Positions 1 through 12,878 of a DNA stretch of 64,000 nt are shown here, piece by piece. Source of the stretch: Hexactinellida sp. DTS-2022 (lineage: Eukaryota; Porifera; Hexactinellida); NCBI GenBank assembly GCA_028753945.1, contig JAPNXP010000005.1, positions 682,001 to 746,000 on the forward strand. Direction: 5' to 3'. Below the pieces are notes generated by a model. That model did no database searches, had not been told where the DNA came from, and saw only the letters and a list, made by a program, of their open reading frames with translations. The position numbers and the translations under genes were made by a program. How positions within the stretch are numbered: the stretch's first letter is position 1; each line of letters begins with the position of its first letter.

Positions 1-1189
1 GAGAGGTGTAGGGGGGTGTGTCTGTGTGCGTAGGTGCGGGTGTTAACGTCTGCGCCCTTCTTTATGAATAGTTTGGAGAGGGGGTAGTTGCCATGGAGAC
101 ACGCCACGTGTAGGAATGTTTGACCTAAATTATAAGAAATAATCCAACTACTTAAACAAGAAATATACGTACAGTTACTACAGTAGACTCTCGTTAATAC
201 GAATAAGGAAATATCGGTTAAGGAATACAAGGTTTAATTCCCCTAGCCTATACAATGCATGCAGGTGACTCCGGATAATACGAATTTCCGGATACTGTAA
301 TACGAACATATTTCGACTGTCTCCTACTAAGTTGACTAATTCATTGAATAATAGCCAAGAAAGAATAATTCAGGATTATTCCTAATTTGTTCAATTAGTG
401 AATCTTAAGTAGAAACTTGTATAAATTAATACATACATTACGTATATTATATTTATGTTACAGACTATCTGTCATTATCTATCAAGAATCAGAAAGGGAA
501 AAATAAATTATAACTGTACAAGTTCACCAACCTTTTGTATAATTCAATGAATTAGTCAACTAAGGTCCCCTGGTGTTCTTATAAAGAGACTACTGTAACA
601 GAACTATAACTAACCTGATTTCGACTGTATTCTAATACAGTCGAAATCGGGTTTTTTTGCCCCCCAAAATGCACGACAAAAGGAGGCAAAAAAACCCAAT
701 AAGCAAAAAAACCCGATCGAAAACACATTAAGATATCACATTTTTGCACGACAAAAGGAGGCAAAAAAACCCGTGGCAAAAAACCCCGATTTCGACTGTA
801 CATTATAAGAGTATGTATACAACAAACCTGATTTGGATGCCATAGCTACATTAAGCTGCGCCTCGCTTATCTGCTCAACAGTGCATTTACGGCATTTGCA
901 CAGCGGATGGCACACCCCGTTATCCACAGAAGTGGACGCTATAAGAACGCTGCACTCCTCTCCCCATCCCAACATGTCTCGTACTACCTGCTCCTTGCCA
1001 GTGGAAATAGCATCGAATACTAACGTCATTTCGTTCTCAATCAAATGGTTCTTCCGTAGCTGTAGAACTGTGCTGGTTCTATACGCGTTGTTGGAGCGCC
1101 GGAAAGCCATGGGACTACAGGTGAAGGTGGAGGAGCGCTTTAGTAGCTGTGTAAACAATAATAATAATAATAATAATAGTAATAATAAC

Positions 1190-1256
<67 letters not shown>

Positions 1257-4200
1257 TAATAATATAGTAATAATAATTAGTAGAAACCGGTTTTTCTAAC
1301 TGACTATTTATTCGAAATGTGTAAGAAGTTCCAATTTTGTTATATTTTCAATTGGTTTATTCTAACTATCGGGTTTTTCCTACTCTATTTCCATGCAAAG
1401 AATTGGGTAGAAAAAACCGGTTTCGACTGTAAAAATAATAATAATAATAATAATATACAGTAGAATCTGACTGAAATAGTGTTTGTAATAACCGAAATTT
1501 CGTATTAACAGTGAAGTTCAATGTATTTCAGTCCCCTTCAAAGCATTTGCAAAACAAATGATGTTGGTTAATACGAATTCCGCATAAGGCGAACATATTT
1601 GTATGGTCCCCTGGTATTCGTACTTACAGTACATATCTTATATATTAAATCACAATGATTTTTTGTTTGTTTGTTTGTTTGTTCAGAATTGATTGAGGAA
1701 CTGGTAAGAGCTACAGACTTGAAATTTGGCAGGGAGTTGGGAAATAGTGTATCTAGGAACAAGTTCTAATATCTAAGAAAAATATTCATATCTTCCCTCT
1801 CAAAAGGTGACAAAACTATCAGCTGTTAAGTATGCATTATAGAAAGCCTAACTGAGACTGCAATTTAATTGGCTGAAAAATAAACACAAATAATTCTGGG
1901 TCAATCCATTTAATTAACTAATAAATTTTACCCTATAAGTTAGTACTTTAATAGTCTCATTAATCGCATAAATAGTCTATTTAGTAAAAGTTAAACTAAA
2001 ACCTTTCATTCCACCTTATAAAATCTTCATTTCCAAACTTTTGATTAATTAATCAATTAGTTTTCAGATTTGCTACTCATAAACCCGAAAAAAGATATAT
2101 TTGTTAGTTAAGAATAATTTTCGTATCAATGACTTTTTTAGCAAGAATTAACGTATTAATTTACCGAGAATCATGAGCATATATTATTATGATTTAGTCT
2201 AAAAGTTTGAGCTGTTTACAATCTTTCTGAAGTAACAAATTTGTCTAATCTAATTAAGGAATCAAATTGTTGTAAATACACGCGAGGACCGAAGGCTCGA
2301 GTGAGAACGCGGTAGCGCGGTCGGTCAGCTTAAATATACTGCTTAGGCGGCCACTACATACTGTAAAGTAGAATCTGCTAAAGGTTACTCTATACACGGT
2401 CATTTGTACATAGGCTAGCGGACAGCTATTATAATTCCTAAAAGATTTCCCGTAATATAATTAACCTGCGTATGAGGCTTTCGAACGTTACGTAACGCTT
2501 TGGAGGGAGGAGAAGGATTACGAATGTCACAGTTTTTATTCCAAAATGGCAAAAAATTGATGTAAGGAAAGGGATGTATAATTTTCGTTAAATTTCCGTT
2601 ACACTCCACAGTATTTAAATACAACTGGCATAACATTTGAAAAGGTATTTGCCATGAATACAAGCGAGGGCCACAGGCCCGAGTGCAAGTTGTAAGAACG
2701 CGCGTAGCGCGGACGAGCAGCTTGTTTAAAATTAAGTGGAACAGGTTGTTATAACGGCAACCCAAGCGACTGGTCAAAAATGGTGGTACATATTTGCGAA
2801 GTTCCTAATGTAATTTTCAGGCACTGACAAGGCCATTTTAACAATAGAAATTCACCTTTGAGAAGCCGATTTTATATTTGCAATGGTGTTGCCCGATATA
2901 TAAATAAGCTCTAAGTGAAATATAAAACTAGATTGAGTACATAATCACTACAAACCAGTTTCCTGTTATTCTCCTGTCTCTGTATAACTTCGGAATCCTT
3001 GTTTCTAGAAACGAAGTCTTTGAATACGCCCTGAATAGCTGAGTTGTGCGCGCAGTCGAGAGGGAGCTCCTTCTCTTTGTTCCTCGCTTCCCAGCTGGCC
3101 CCGAACTCAAGCAGCAGCAGAACTATGTCCGCGTACCCCCACCGAGCCGCTGGAGATACATACAGGGATTAGGGACCGGAATAGCAAGGAATTATCCAGG
3201 AGCGCGAGAAGCTCCTTTTCCCTTTGGTATGCAAGGTTATAAGGAAATTAGACATCCCCCTCCCTAAGTCACGCGCTTCATTAAGGGAATATTTTCCTGG
3301 CGCCTAGATTTAGTTTAAACTCGCTCACACGCGCCTAAATTACTCAATTTGTATTACGTCAATGGGAATTTCTCTCGATTTGCGCCTAGAAAAATTTCTT
3401 TAGAATTTATGTGCCTGGATGATACCTTGGTTACAGGAAATAATCAATTAATTACAATCGTAATAAGCCCCAAACTGGTTATACAGTAGTGTTCGCGTAA
3501 TACCAAATCGCATTAAGCACAAAACTTTCTAGGTGACAGAATTAATATAAAATGGTCTCTTGGGAACTGATAAATAACTTGCTATTAGAGCAATATATAT
3601 TGCCAATTGCTATTATGCAAACACCACTGTACAACTTGTCACTAGAAGGAATATAGTTTAAGGGTGCCTACCTATGTGCAGAGGAGTGTCTCCCTTCTCG
3701 TTATACGGATTAAGCTTCCGGGCTGGAGACTGGAATACGAGAGCTTTCACACAAGCCTCGTGTCCGTAGAGGCTAGCTACAGTAAGGTATGTCTATAGAT
3801 ACTGTTGTTAGTAGTTAGTTAGGTAGTATGTTAGTTTGTTGTTTGTTTGTTTGTTTGCTAATTAATTTGTTTGTTCGTTTGTCGATTAATTTGTTGGTTT
3901 GATTGCTGATTAATTTGTTTGATCGTTTGTTGATTAATTTGTATGTTTGTTTATTTGCTTGTTTGATTCTTTGTTTGCTTGTACGTTGATTAATTTGTTG
4001 ATATGTTAATGAATTGTTTGTTCGTTTGTTGCATGCTGTTTGTTTGTACCACTATTATAACTAGATATTATCTGTCTACAAACACTAAGTACACTATCAG
4101 ATGGTTACCGAGGTGTAGCGGAGTATTCCCTGAGTTGTCCAGCAGGTTTGTAGGAGCCCCTCTGTCCACCAGAATGAGACTGCACTTAATGTGTCCTCTC

Positions 4201-7200
4201 TGACATGCCATGTGCAGGGGGCTGCTGCCGTGGTAATCCTGGGAATTCGCCTAGAAATATACACAATAATATATATATCATATTTTATAAATAATATGTT
4301 ATGTTTTAATAATTTTATGAAAACATACATGAATAAAATATGGTTTTGTCATGAAGGGACGAGAGCGAATTAAAACGGTTGTATAAGTTAGTATAATAGG
4401 GACCAAGGTAGTAGAAGCACTTTAACCAAATACTCGTACAACCGAATATATTTCTCGACCAAATATTGAATACTGACATTCGGTAACCAACCGAATGTAA
4501 ACTATTTGCCAAATAGTATATGGATATGGTCCAACCGAACATTGAACTACAGTAGACTATCGTTAATAGCAAAGCACGGATAAGGCGAATATCAATTAAT
4601 GAGTACAAGGTTTAACTCCCCTAGCTCAGCGATTCCCAAACTATTTCTACCGTGGACCCACTATTGCAAAATTAGATATTCTGTGGACCCCCTCCCATTG
4701 ACCGTTATACTAAATTTTAGATCTTGTGGACCCCTAATACGAATAGATTTATACGGTCCCCTGGTGTTCCTACTAACGAGTATCTACAGTATAGGTTGCA
4801 TATCATAGCATAGCTGCTACTACATACACACCTGTGCCCCGTAGTTAAGCAGTAGCTCCAGCACGCTCTCGTTCCCTACGAGAGCTGCCACGTGGAGGGG
4901 ACTCCTCCCCCAGTCGTCACAGGAGCTGAGAGTAACCGCACCCAGGTTCCTGTGACCCGAGGCCAGGTGAGACCTAGATAATAGATTAAGGAATTAAAGT
5001 ACAAAATTAATGATTGAAAATTATGATTTTTTTATTTTTTCGAGAAATATAAATCATTGATTAGAATGAACATACCGTATTTCCCCGAATAAGCGCCCGG
5101 CGCTTATTGTTTTCGTGGGACAATATTATCCCGATATTTTTGTGAAAAATCCAGAATATAATATTTAGGTCGGTTCTAAAGGTTTCCACCAACAGTATAC
5201 CTACTGAAGTTGCCAAAATCAATGGAATTACATTACAGTGATCTACTAATGTGCTTAAATTTTATTATACTAATGTCATTTTTATTGACCCGGCGCTTAT
5301 ACGGGGAAATACGGTAACTCAAATTTTATAAAAGCTATCAAATGTTATTTTAGCATCCTTATAAGTAGACGGTCTATAAAAGCCCATAAAAATAAGCCAA
5401 AAATTTGTAGACAGTCTATAATAGTGTAGACCAAAAGCCCTGCCGTCTATGGATAATACTAATTTATACTTAAGAAAACCTGGCCTAGAAATAGACGGTC
5501 TACATATAAGTTATTTCTTGCTACTTTGGGGTCGAAATAACTACGATTGAAATAAGTTTCGCCATTTTCTAAAATCAACTTTAAATCAAGTAATTTTGAT
5601 TTGATTGTATCTACAAATCATGTTTATACTCTCCCTACCTGCAGCTCTCACAGGCGCATAGCGGGTGACAGAGTTGCTTAAGATGAGAGGTCTGAACTGA
5701 GTCCAGCGTCTCTTGCAGCTTCGATAAGTTCTCGCGGATAATCAGTTCGAAGAAATCGTCGATGCTGCAGTCGGGGGTCGGGTTGCGGCGCTGCATGGAG
5801 GGAGACCCCTGGTTCTAAATATAGAACTGTTATACACTCACGTTATAACGAGTTATGTGCAATAGAACCTTGTTAGTAGTCAAAACGAATTTCCGGGTAA
5901 GACGAACAAACAGTTCCACAAAATCAGGTCCCTACAATGGCTATTCAATGGGTATTACTCCGGATTATACGAACTCTGGATAAAGCGAACAAATTTTTAC
6001 CGTCCGTTGGTGTTCATATTAACGAGGTTCTACTATATATACAGTAGAACCTCGTTAGTACGAACACCAGGGTACCGTAAAATGCATTCGCCTTATCCGG
6101 AATTCGTATTAACCAATATCATTCGTATTGAAAAGAGGGACTGAAATAGTGTTCGTATTAACCGGAATTTCATACTAACTGTGTTCGTATAAACAAAGTT
6201 CTACTATATATTCCCCAGACAGATAAGTAGTAGTTTTACTCTGCTTATAACGAAGTAAACTAAGTGTCCCTTGGACTTGGTTATAACGGGAGTTCACTGT
6301 ACTACAGTGGATACCGGATATAAGAACATCGTCGGGAACTACATATAGTGTTCTTATAACCGGCATAAATTATACAGGGTATATAGAAACTGTTTTCCAA
6401 TATAATGTTCTTATATCCGGTATGTTCTTATATCTTCTGTACTACAAATACACAAAGTTAAACTGTACCTGAATAAGCCAGGCTCGTTTCGACCTATCAA
6501 CTTTAATATTTCCCGAGCGTATAAACTCCACAGCGGCCTCTAGAGAGCTGATGCAGTACTTATGTTTCTCCCTGTCCATATGGGAGAGATAGAAGTTCTC
6601 CATGAAACTAATGCTTCCGTACCAACAAGGCATGTCTGAATGGATTATAAGCAGCATTAGGAGCGGCAGGAGGTCGTCTGCATTCAGGGGCTCCTGTGTG
6701 ATACACACATTCTAATGGTACATAACTGTTGTTAGGGTAGAGTATACAGCAGAGTCTCGTTAATAGGAACACCAGTCGAAATTTGTTCGTATTATCCGGA
6801 ATTCGTATTAACCGGAGTCACTTGCATGCATTTGTATAGGCTAGGGGAATTAAACCTTGTACTCCTTAACCGATATTATCATCAGTATTCCTATTAACGA
6901 GAGTCTACTGTATTATTTAGTCATTCATGAATGTATTTAGATAGTAGTAAATTAATTAGGAGTTCGTTAGTTCGTTAGTTCGTTAGTTAGTTAGTTAGTT
7001 CATTCATTAGTTAGTTCATTCGTTCGTTCGTTCGTTCGTTCGTTCGTTAGTTATTTAGTTATTTAGTTATTTAGTTATTACTGTACGTATTTACATTTGA
7101 GTGCGGAGTAGGTTGGGACAGTATCTTAATAGTTTCGTTTAGACAGCACAACTTTTGGTAGGGTGTGTAGAGCGATGTTATTCTAACTAACTCTCTCTGA

Positions 7201-9656
7201 GCTTTTGGGAAATTGAAACAGAACTGAGATTTGATTTCCAAATCGCTGGACTCAATCTGTGCCAGATTACGAGTCATTTTGTTCAGCTCTCCGTCCTCCT
7301 TTGATACCAACCCACAAACCACCTTGAATAGCTTCGGGTAAATCTACAAACAGATAGTAATTTGTGATTTGTTTGTCTATAGTTAAATAACTAGAATTGG
7401 GACAGGTTAATTAGAAAAAGTAACATTTTAAGGATGGAAAAATTCATGGAAAAATTCAGTAACTCCGCTTAATGGAGGGTTTATAGGACGGAATTACAGT
7501 TTGACTCAAAATATTTCGGTTATTAGATTTCTCCGCTTAACAGGGTCAAACTACCCTGGAACAAAACTGACCCTATTAAGCGGAGTCAACTGTAGTTGTT
7601 TGTATTGATTGGATTATAGGAATAAACAAGTTTTGCTAATTATTGACTAGAAAACTCACAAATCAAGGAATTACGTTCAAACGTCACGCAACGCAAAATT
7701 CCTGGGAAATTAAACCCCTTTCCCTATGTAACGTTTTTTGACATGTTTGTAATAATAAAAGTATGTTCTACCAATGTGTGACAAACCATCATTTTGAATT
7801 ACAAAATGGTAAAAAGTGTGAATTCGTTAATTTCGCGTTACGTAACATTGAACTTTCCCCTACTATTATTCTAACCTCATAATACACTACGTTTTCAACA
7901 GCTAGTCTCAGTATATCGATATAGCTCTTGTCTTGACAGTACTTCCTATGTACTGACGAGTACTTAAGACATATTCTAACCAATCTGGTTATAACGCCAG
8001 ATACTGTATCTAGCATGTGGCGAAGCGATACACCCTGTCTGAAACGGGAAAGGTGTGAGAAATTCGATAATTCCATTTGAATAAAGTTTTCTAGTCCGAC
8101 TGAATTAACGCCGCCACCGGCCAATAGGAATTTGTAGCATTCCAATGGGTCCAATAGTTCCTCGTGTTGCAGTACAACTTGAGTTGTCGATTTCCCTAAG
8201 AAATGTAATACAAATAATACAATAATAAACATGAGAAATAATACAAATAATACAATAATAACATAAGAAATGTAATACAAATAAAGTGAACTCTCGTTAT
8301 AACGAAGTGCTTGGGACCTGTATATTCCTTCATTATATCCGGATATTCGTTAAGAAATATAATACAAAAAATAATAAATAATATTGTCGATAAATCCTAA
8401 GGTTCAGTAAAGACCTGAATTGATACTATACCTATCGTTAGTTCCAATAAGATATACAATCGAACTCGGATTTATAATTAAATATTTATTTTAAATGTGT
8501 AAGAAATCCCAATTTTGTTGTATTTTCAATCGGTTTATTCTAAGGCCGTATAAAATAAATAACTTGTTTATCATCCCCGTCCGCCCCAATTTTAACTACC
8601 CGTCCGGATCTATTTTATTATTATCTTATGAACCTAATCGTACAAAATATAAGCAATAACTTGTGTAAAGTACCTACTATGTATGAATTTTTAATAAGTT
8701 CTATATTTTAGTGCATTACTTTAATTATATGGCATTGTCATTTTGTTTTCTAATTAAATTTAATATTTATATTTATTTTTTGGCATAGGATGATGTTATT
8801 TGCATATTAATAGAAATAAAAAATAAAAATAAAATCCCGTCCGCCGTCCCAATTTTCTCGAAAAATATGGATGATAAACAAGTAATTTATTTTATATGGC
8901 CTAACTATCGTTTCTTACTATATTTCCATGCAAAGAATTGGTTAGAAAAAACCGGTTTCAACTGAATACTGTTTCGTTGTAACTTCAAACTGAGTTTAGT
9001 TAATTAAATATCCATTGTATTACCTTGATGGAATTACAAATATAGTAAAACCTCGTTAGTACGAACATCACGTTACCGTCAAAATGCGTTCACTTCGAAA
9101 TTTAGCCGGTGTCAATTGTACTGAAAAGGCTTTGAAGGGGACTGAATAGTGTTCGTATTAACCGGAATTTCGTATTAGCAGTGTTCGTATTAAAGCACTG
9201 GCAAGGTCATTATATTGACCGATATATAAGTAAACCAGTAAGTAGATTATAAAATATTATATTATCCACGGTATAACCTTCAAACGGTTGATCGACACAA
9301 ATGACAGGATACGACTTATCATTCTGATTATAGAAAGTTTCTTCAAACAGAATTCCAACTGTCCTTGCTTGCGAGAATCCCTGTTTGAGATATAATCTCA
9401 TTCCTCTTATATCAACCCGTTTCTTAGTTAGTGTTTGATACGCCTTTACACCGGAACCGGGCGAGCTGTTAACCGGTTTCATGACGTAATTAAGCAGATC
9501 TGATTCCTGCATGTCTGTGTGTATTTCCTGAGCAATGGCATTCTTTGGTATGCAAATAAGGAGGGATTTAGAAGGTGCGTCTTCTAATAAGTTTGGGAAT
9601 CTAGCAGATATCTGCTGGAATATTGGGTTACAGGAAATATCTTCGTCGTAAGACAT
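1..9656 (-). CDS. ANKRD27: VARP / ANKRD27-like Rab GEF and ankyrin-repeat protein (3' end outside window)
   Basis: Endosomal VPS9-domain guanine exchange factor for Rab21 that also binds VPS29 of retromer (family knowledge). Exons on the minus strand: 9656-9278, 8195-7876, 7343-7095, 6711-6469, 5814-5639, 4973-4832, 4250-4109, 3776-3672, 3149-2956, 1146-828, 124-<1. All phases agree, giving about 797 residues so far. The N-terminus carries the family block ILFEETFYN. The VPS9 core spans about residues 230-390, with ADDLLP (Asp328/329) and KYC (Tyr368) at the positions of the catalytic Asp and Tyr of VARP/Rabex-5. Two Cys-rich zinc motifs, CHPLCACESC (about 447-456) and CHPLCKCRKC (about 729-738), match the VPS29-binding motifs. 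Ankyrin repeats lie between them and after the second (exon at 124). The start is the first ATG, just before YDED, as in vertebrate VARP. The exon 7 acceptor could instead be 12 bases further in. Confidence 0.93.
1157..1253. repeat. (AAT)n microsatellite beside a VARP splice acceptor
   Basis: About 30 AAT units, slightly interrupted, ending 11 bp upstream of the acceptor of VARP exon 10 (on the minus strand this is an ATT tract feeding the polypyrimidine region). Confidence 0.9.
5073..5316. mobile_element. MITE, TIR ACCGTATTTCCCCGAATAAG
   Basis: Left end TACCGTATTTCCCCGAATAA with GCGCCCGGCGC; right end CCGGCGCTTATACGGGGAAA then TACGGTA. No coding capacity. Confidence 0.8.
6747..6910. mobile_element. 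MITE family C (GAGTCTCGTTAATAGGAACA), representative
   Basis: Ends CAG(T/A)GACTCTCGTTAATAG-like and CGAGAGTCTACTG, with TA outside. The interior contains TTGTATAGGCTAGGGGAATT. Other copies at about 181-595 (split by a palindromic insert 333-561), 4553-4794 (split), 33026-33189, 35764-35928, 38893-39043, 53079-53230, 54533-54689, 59310-59455, 60590-60754. Confidence 0.85.
6957..7077. repeat. (TTAG)n/(TTCG)n microsatellite
   Basis: Runs of GTTAGTTC and TTCG units in VARP intron 3, just downstream of exon 3. Other simple repeats: GTTT-rich 3830-4040, AACT 37309-37340, AAC 63231-63277, G-run 55774-55790, AAATAAACAAATTGATA-type 57960-58230. Confidence 0.85.
8544..8901. mobile_element. PIF/Harbinger-type MITE, TIR GGCCGTATAAAATAAAT
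   Basis: 358 bp with GGCC(G/A)TATAAAATAAAT ends running about 33 bp, and a 3-bp duplication TAA (8541-8543, 8902-8904). A TAA duplication with GGCC ends is typical of PIF/Harbinger. It splits an older GAAACCGG-ended element spanning about 8470-8965. Confidence 0.78.
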
Positions 9657-11267
9657 TGTGTTAGCTAATTTATAATAATCAGTGTTGCAATTAAAGCTAT
9701 AATAGTTAACATATTTATAGAGAACTTAATAAATGTCAAATTACAGTACAACCTCGTTAATACGAAAACCAACGGACGGTAAAAATATGTTCGTATTAAC
9801 CGGAGTAATACCAATTGAATAGCCATTGTAGGGACCTGATTTTGTGTAAATGTTTGTTCGTCTTATCCGTAATTCGTAATAACTGTGTTCTAATACACAC
9901 ACCGTGTGAGTATATATTAGCTAATTTATAATAATCAGTAACAACAACAAAAAGAGTAATATTTATAGAAAAACTCAATAAATGTAAAAAATGTTAAATT
10001 ATATGCTGGTTCTAACAAAATCCTAACGGAATATAATTTCTAAAGATACAGTAGAACCCCGTTAGTACGAACATTAGGGGACTGTGAAAATGTGTTCTCC
10101 TTATCCGGAATTCGTATTAACCAGTATAATTTTATTGAAAGGCTTTGAAGGGGACTGAAATAGTGTTCGTACTAACGAGGTTCTGCTGTATTGTTCAAAC
10201 TCATTTATTTACAGTTAAAAGGTCCCTTGGTTTACTAGTTATAAGTGGGTAATTCTTTATCCGACTTCGTTATAAGTTATAACGGGAGTTTACTGTAAGT
10301 AGAAATTTAAAAGATTTCAAAATCTAATGAAATCTCTCCAAATATGAAAAATTACAAAGAAAGTCACTAGAAAAAATGAAAAAGGATATGAAAAAAAGTC
10401 ACTAGTTAAAACACAATTCTAAGAAAGAATCTATAGATGTCTAGTTTAAACAGTTGCCATATATATTTGAGAGTTTTCTTATATTAAAATATTGTCTCTT
10501 GGTTTCATTAACTTGCCTTTAGTGGGTATAATCTTAGAAACCTTTTTACAAGAGTATAATTGCTTTACTTATTATCTCGCGTTTCGTAGTTATAACGTAT
10601 TCCATTCTATTTCAATCTGTTATAAACTTAAAGGATATCTTCCCAATAATTGTACGTATATGAGTTGAAAGTGCTACAAACTGCCATAACAATATACTTG
10701 TGTGAAGAATACTAACAGTATACTCCGCTTAATAGATTTCTCCGCTTAAAGGGGTCAAAATTTCACAGGATTTATAGGACGGAATGACAGTTTGGCTTAA
10801 ATGCTGAACACGAAATTCGCATTTATAAAAACAAGTTAAAACTATGGAAATCTTATAAAAGGATGTATATAAGTCCCTTTCTACCATTTTCCATGGAAGA
10901 AAGGGTGAGGAGTAAGGCCGCCTTGAGGTGCGTAGCACCGATCCGTCGCAAAGCGACCGAGATCGAAGGGCTCATTATCATACGTACATGCAATGATTGA
11001 CTGTTTGACCATGTTAATTAAAAGTTTATTTTCTAAAGTTGTAATTAATGAATTATCTACACAAATATATTTCTAATAAGTATAGTATAAATGAATCCGA
11101 GCGAATTGTTAAACCTTGGAGCTCTCTAGAAATCTTTCCATGGAAATTCGATGGAAGTGGTTTTGGACGAAATTTGCAGGTATTACTAAATTATTTATTC
11201 TATTTACTCTAATAACAAACAAACCATGATATAAACACACAAACATTATAATATCTAATTTGATAAT
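9657..11267. other. Intergenic gap between VARP 5' end and RIOK3 3' end
   Basis: No gene is visible. The gap holds a CAGTAGAACC-type MITE of family B (about 9745-9896), one of family A (10049-10188), a partial TATAACG-type element (about 10215-10294), a partial CTCCGCTTAATAG element (about 10720-10810) and a GC-rich dispersed repeat (10913-10977). An AATAAA on the minus strand near 11195 could serve RIOK3 polyadenylation. Confidence 0.6.
10913..10977. repeat. GC-rich dispersed repeat 'GCAAAGCGACCGAGA'
   Basis: GTAAGGCC...GTCGCAAAGCGACCGAGA.CGAAGGGCTC is repeated in reverse at 49296-49362. A related GC-rich word set (GCGAGG.CC..AGGC.CGAGTG with GTAGCGCGG) occurs at 2280-2332 and 2660-2724, and weakly at 61137-61192. 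These stand out from AT-rich surroundings. Their origin is unknown; a tRNA-derived head was considered but no tRNA fold was found. Confidence 0.6.
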
Positions 11268-12878
11268 CTAGTTTTCAGTGGCAGTTTGGTTAATTTCTCC
11301 TTCGCTAGAATCTTCATTTGAATCGCTGTCAGTTTCAGAAGAATCATCCCCAGCATTTGCCTGAATAAATTCATGTAAATATTCAAACGAAGTTGGTATC
11401 TCTTCATATCCAGGAAATTCTTTCTGTGATTTAGCTTGTGTCTTATCCATGGTCACAAGCATTGCTTGTAAAGCCTCCTCCTTAATATTAAGGTCTGTGA
11501 CATAGTTAAATAACTCCAGTGCATTAAGGGCACCAGGTAGCTCTGAAAAGAAATGAGCAATATTCGTACAATCTCTATGCAGGAAATAATGTGCATTTGG
11601 ATGAGACGGTTCAATCGATTGACTAACATCGATAAAATACAGTACTTCATTTAGCCATAGTAGATTGTATTCACTTAAATCTGCGTGAATTAAATGCGCT
11701 TTGCTATACAAAGTTTTCATAGAATCGAGACATTGTTCGTAGGCAGATTTCAACTGTTCTCCTTTAAGATTTGCATATTTCAATTGAGGTGCGGCATTTC
11801 TATCCGACCCAATAAAATCCATAATAATTGCATTCTTTTTATGCAAAATAACGTGTGGACAAGGAATCCCGAATTTTTCTAATCTTTTCAAATTATGCAT
11901 TTCCTTCTCAACCCAGGCAGCGATTAATCGTCTCGGATTCGAGTGTCTCAATCGAGTTTTAAACCTGTAATCGTCTTTAATGTATTTCTCACGCGATTTG
12001 AATTCAATCAGTGTTGTTTTGAATATTTTAAGAACAACTTCTTTTGGTAAAGCTTCTACCCCTTTAATTCCACCAAATGCGTGTACAATTACAGCCTCTT
12101 TACCTGTTGCAATTATTCCAGTTATTTCTTTTAATGTACCGTTATCAATAAGTTTGAATAAAGTCACTCTAGTACGCTCATCAACAGCTAACGCTTGTGT
12201 GGCGTGATCTTCTCGATCTTTATTCTTATTATATCGCTTCTTATCTTTATGCGAAAACTGTTTCAATTCGTTATAAACACGATTATTTAACTGGAAATCG
12301 TATTTCGTATCGTATAAATCACCTGATGTGAAATCTATAGGAAAGTTCTGTGTATTAGCAACATGTTTTCTACCACATATCGAAGGGTCATGTTTAGTAG
12401 TGTCCACTTTAGTAGTTCGTTTCTTCTTCTTGCCTTTAACAGGGGTGTAACCTTGGGAATTATTCTTGCTATCATCAAGATTACAATCATCATTTTCATC
12501 CTCAATAGAATCATCAGTGTTTACGAGATGATCTGTAGTTCGATAGTTAATATAAGAAAGTGTTATTTTCTTATCTGCGTTTTTTGCTTTTTCATAGAGA
12601 CGTATTGTCTCGTCTCGTTCTTGATCAAATTCCAATTGAATCATTTGAGCAATCATAAAATCAGAATTGTCACCTTCCAACTCTACGTCCTTATTGGTCG
12701 CTGCTATATCACTAATTTCGGGAGAATCTTCTGAAATTATTTTCGCGAATTTCGCATCATCTTCTGTCTGCAAATGATTAACCAATTGTTCGGTCATTAC
12801 GTCACTTAGGGAAGTATGCTCATTGTATGTGGTTTGTATGCCACCCCAAATCTTACTTTTAGGTTCTACTGAAGTCAT
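11268..12878 (-). CDS. RIOK3: RIO-family atypical serine/threonine kinase RIOK3, single exon
   Basis: 536 codons and no intron; human RIOK3 is about 519 residues. Assigned to RIOK3 rather than RIOK1/2 because of RIOK3-like blocks N-terminal to the kinase: an acidic region with a QLEFDQERD stretch, then KHDPSICGRKH. The RIO domain follows, with the nucleotide loop ATGKEA near residue 258, KIFKTTLIEFKSREKYIKDD, the catalytic loop HADLSEYNLLW near 397 and the metal-binding IDVSQSIEP near 416. The catalytic and metal Asp residues are intact. The C-terminal tail is acidic and Ser-rich. RIO kinases act in small ribosomal subunit maturation; RIOK3 is also linked to innate signalling in vertebrates (family knowledge). 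Start: the ATG opening MTSVEPKSK, which has a divergent gene about 620 bp upstream. Being intronless beside intron-rich genes may reflect retroposition, but no poly-A tail or target duplication was seen. Confidence 0.93.
   Translation of the reverse strand: MTSVEPKSKIWGGIQTTYNEHTSLSDVMTEQLVNHLQTEDDAKFAKIISEDSPEISDIAATNKDVELEGDNSDFMIAQMIQLEFDQERDETIRLYEKAKNADKKITLSYINYRTTDHLVNTDDSIEDENDDCNLDDSKNNSQGYTPVKGKKKKRTTKVDTTKHDPSICGRKHVANTQNFPIDFTSGDLYDTKYDFQLNNRVYNELKQFSHKDKKRYNKNKDREDHATQALAVDERTRVTLFKLIDNGTLKEITGIIATGKEAVIVHAFGGIKGVEALPKEVVLKIFKTTLIEFKSREKYIKDDYRFKTRLRHSNPRRLIAAWVEKEMHNLKRLEKFGIPCPHVILHKKNAIIMDFIGSDRNAAPQLKYANLKGEQLKSAYEQCLDSMKTLYSKAHLIHADLSEYNLLWLNEVLYFIDVSQSIEPSHPNAHYFLHRDCTNIAHFFSELPGALNALELFNYVTDLNIKEEALQAMLVTMDKTQAKSQKEFPGYEEIPTSFEYLHEFIQANAGDDSSETDSDSNEDSSEGEINQTATEN

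Noticed and set aside
736-827. Leu-rich and MITE-encoded extensions of the VARP exon 10 frame
   Set aside because: They lie outside the acceptor at 1146 and donor at 828; one is the microsatellite and the other is the CAGTCGAAATCGG element.
833-1267. Open frame ending in a long poly-Asn run, plus strand
   Set aside because: It is the antisense of VARP exon 10 followed by the (AAT)n microsatellite read in frame.
2280-2724. tRNA-like GC-rich patches
   Set aside because: No cloverleaf or anticodon arm could be drawn; treated as a dispersed repeat instead.
6960-7080. Possible CRISPR-like or telomere-like repeat (TTAG/TTCG)
   Set aside because: Simple microsatellite drift without spacers or terminal position; the locus is eukaryotic and internal.
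11268-12878. RIOK1 identity for the RIO kinase
   Set aside because: The N-terminal blocks before the kinase (QLEFDQERD, KHDPSICGRKH) match RIOK3, not RIOK1.
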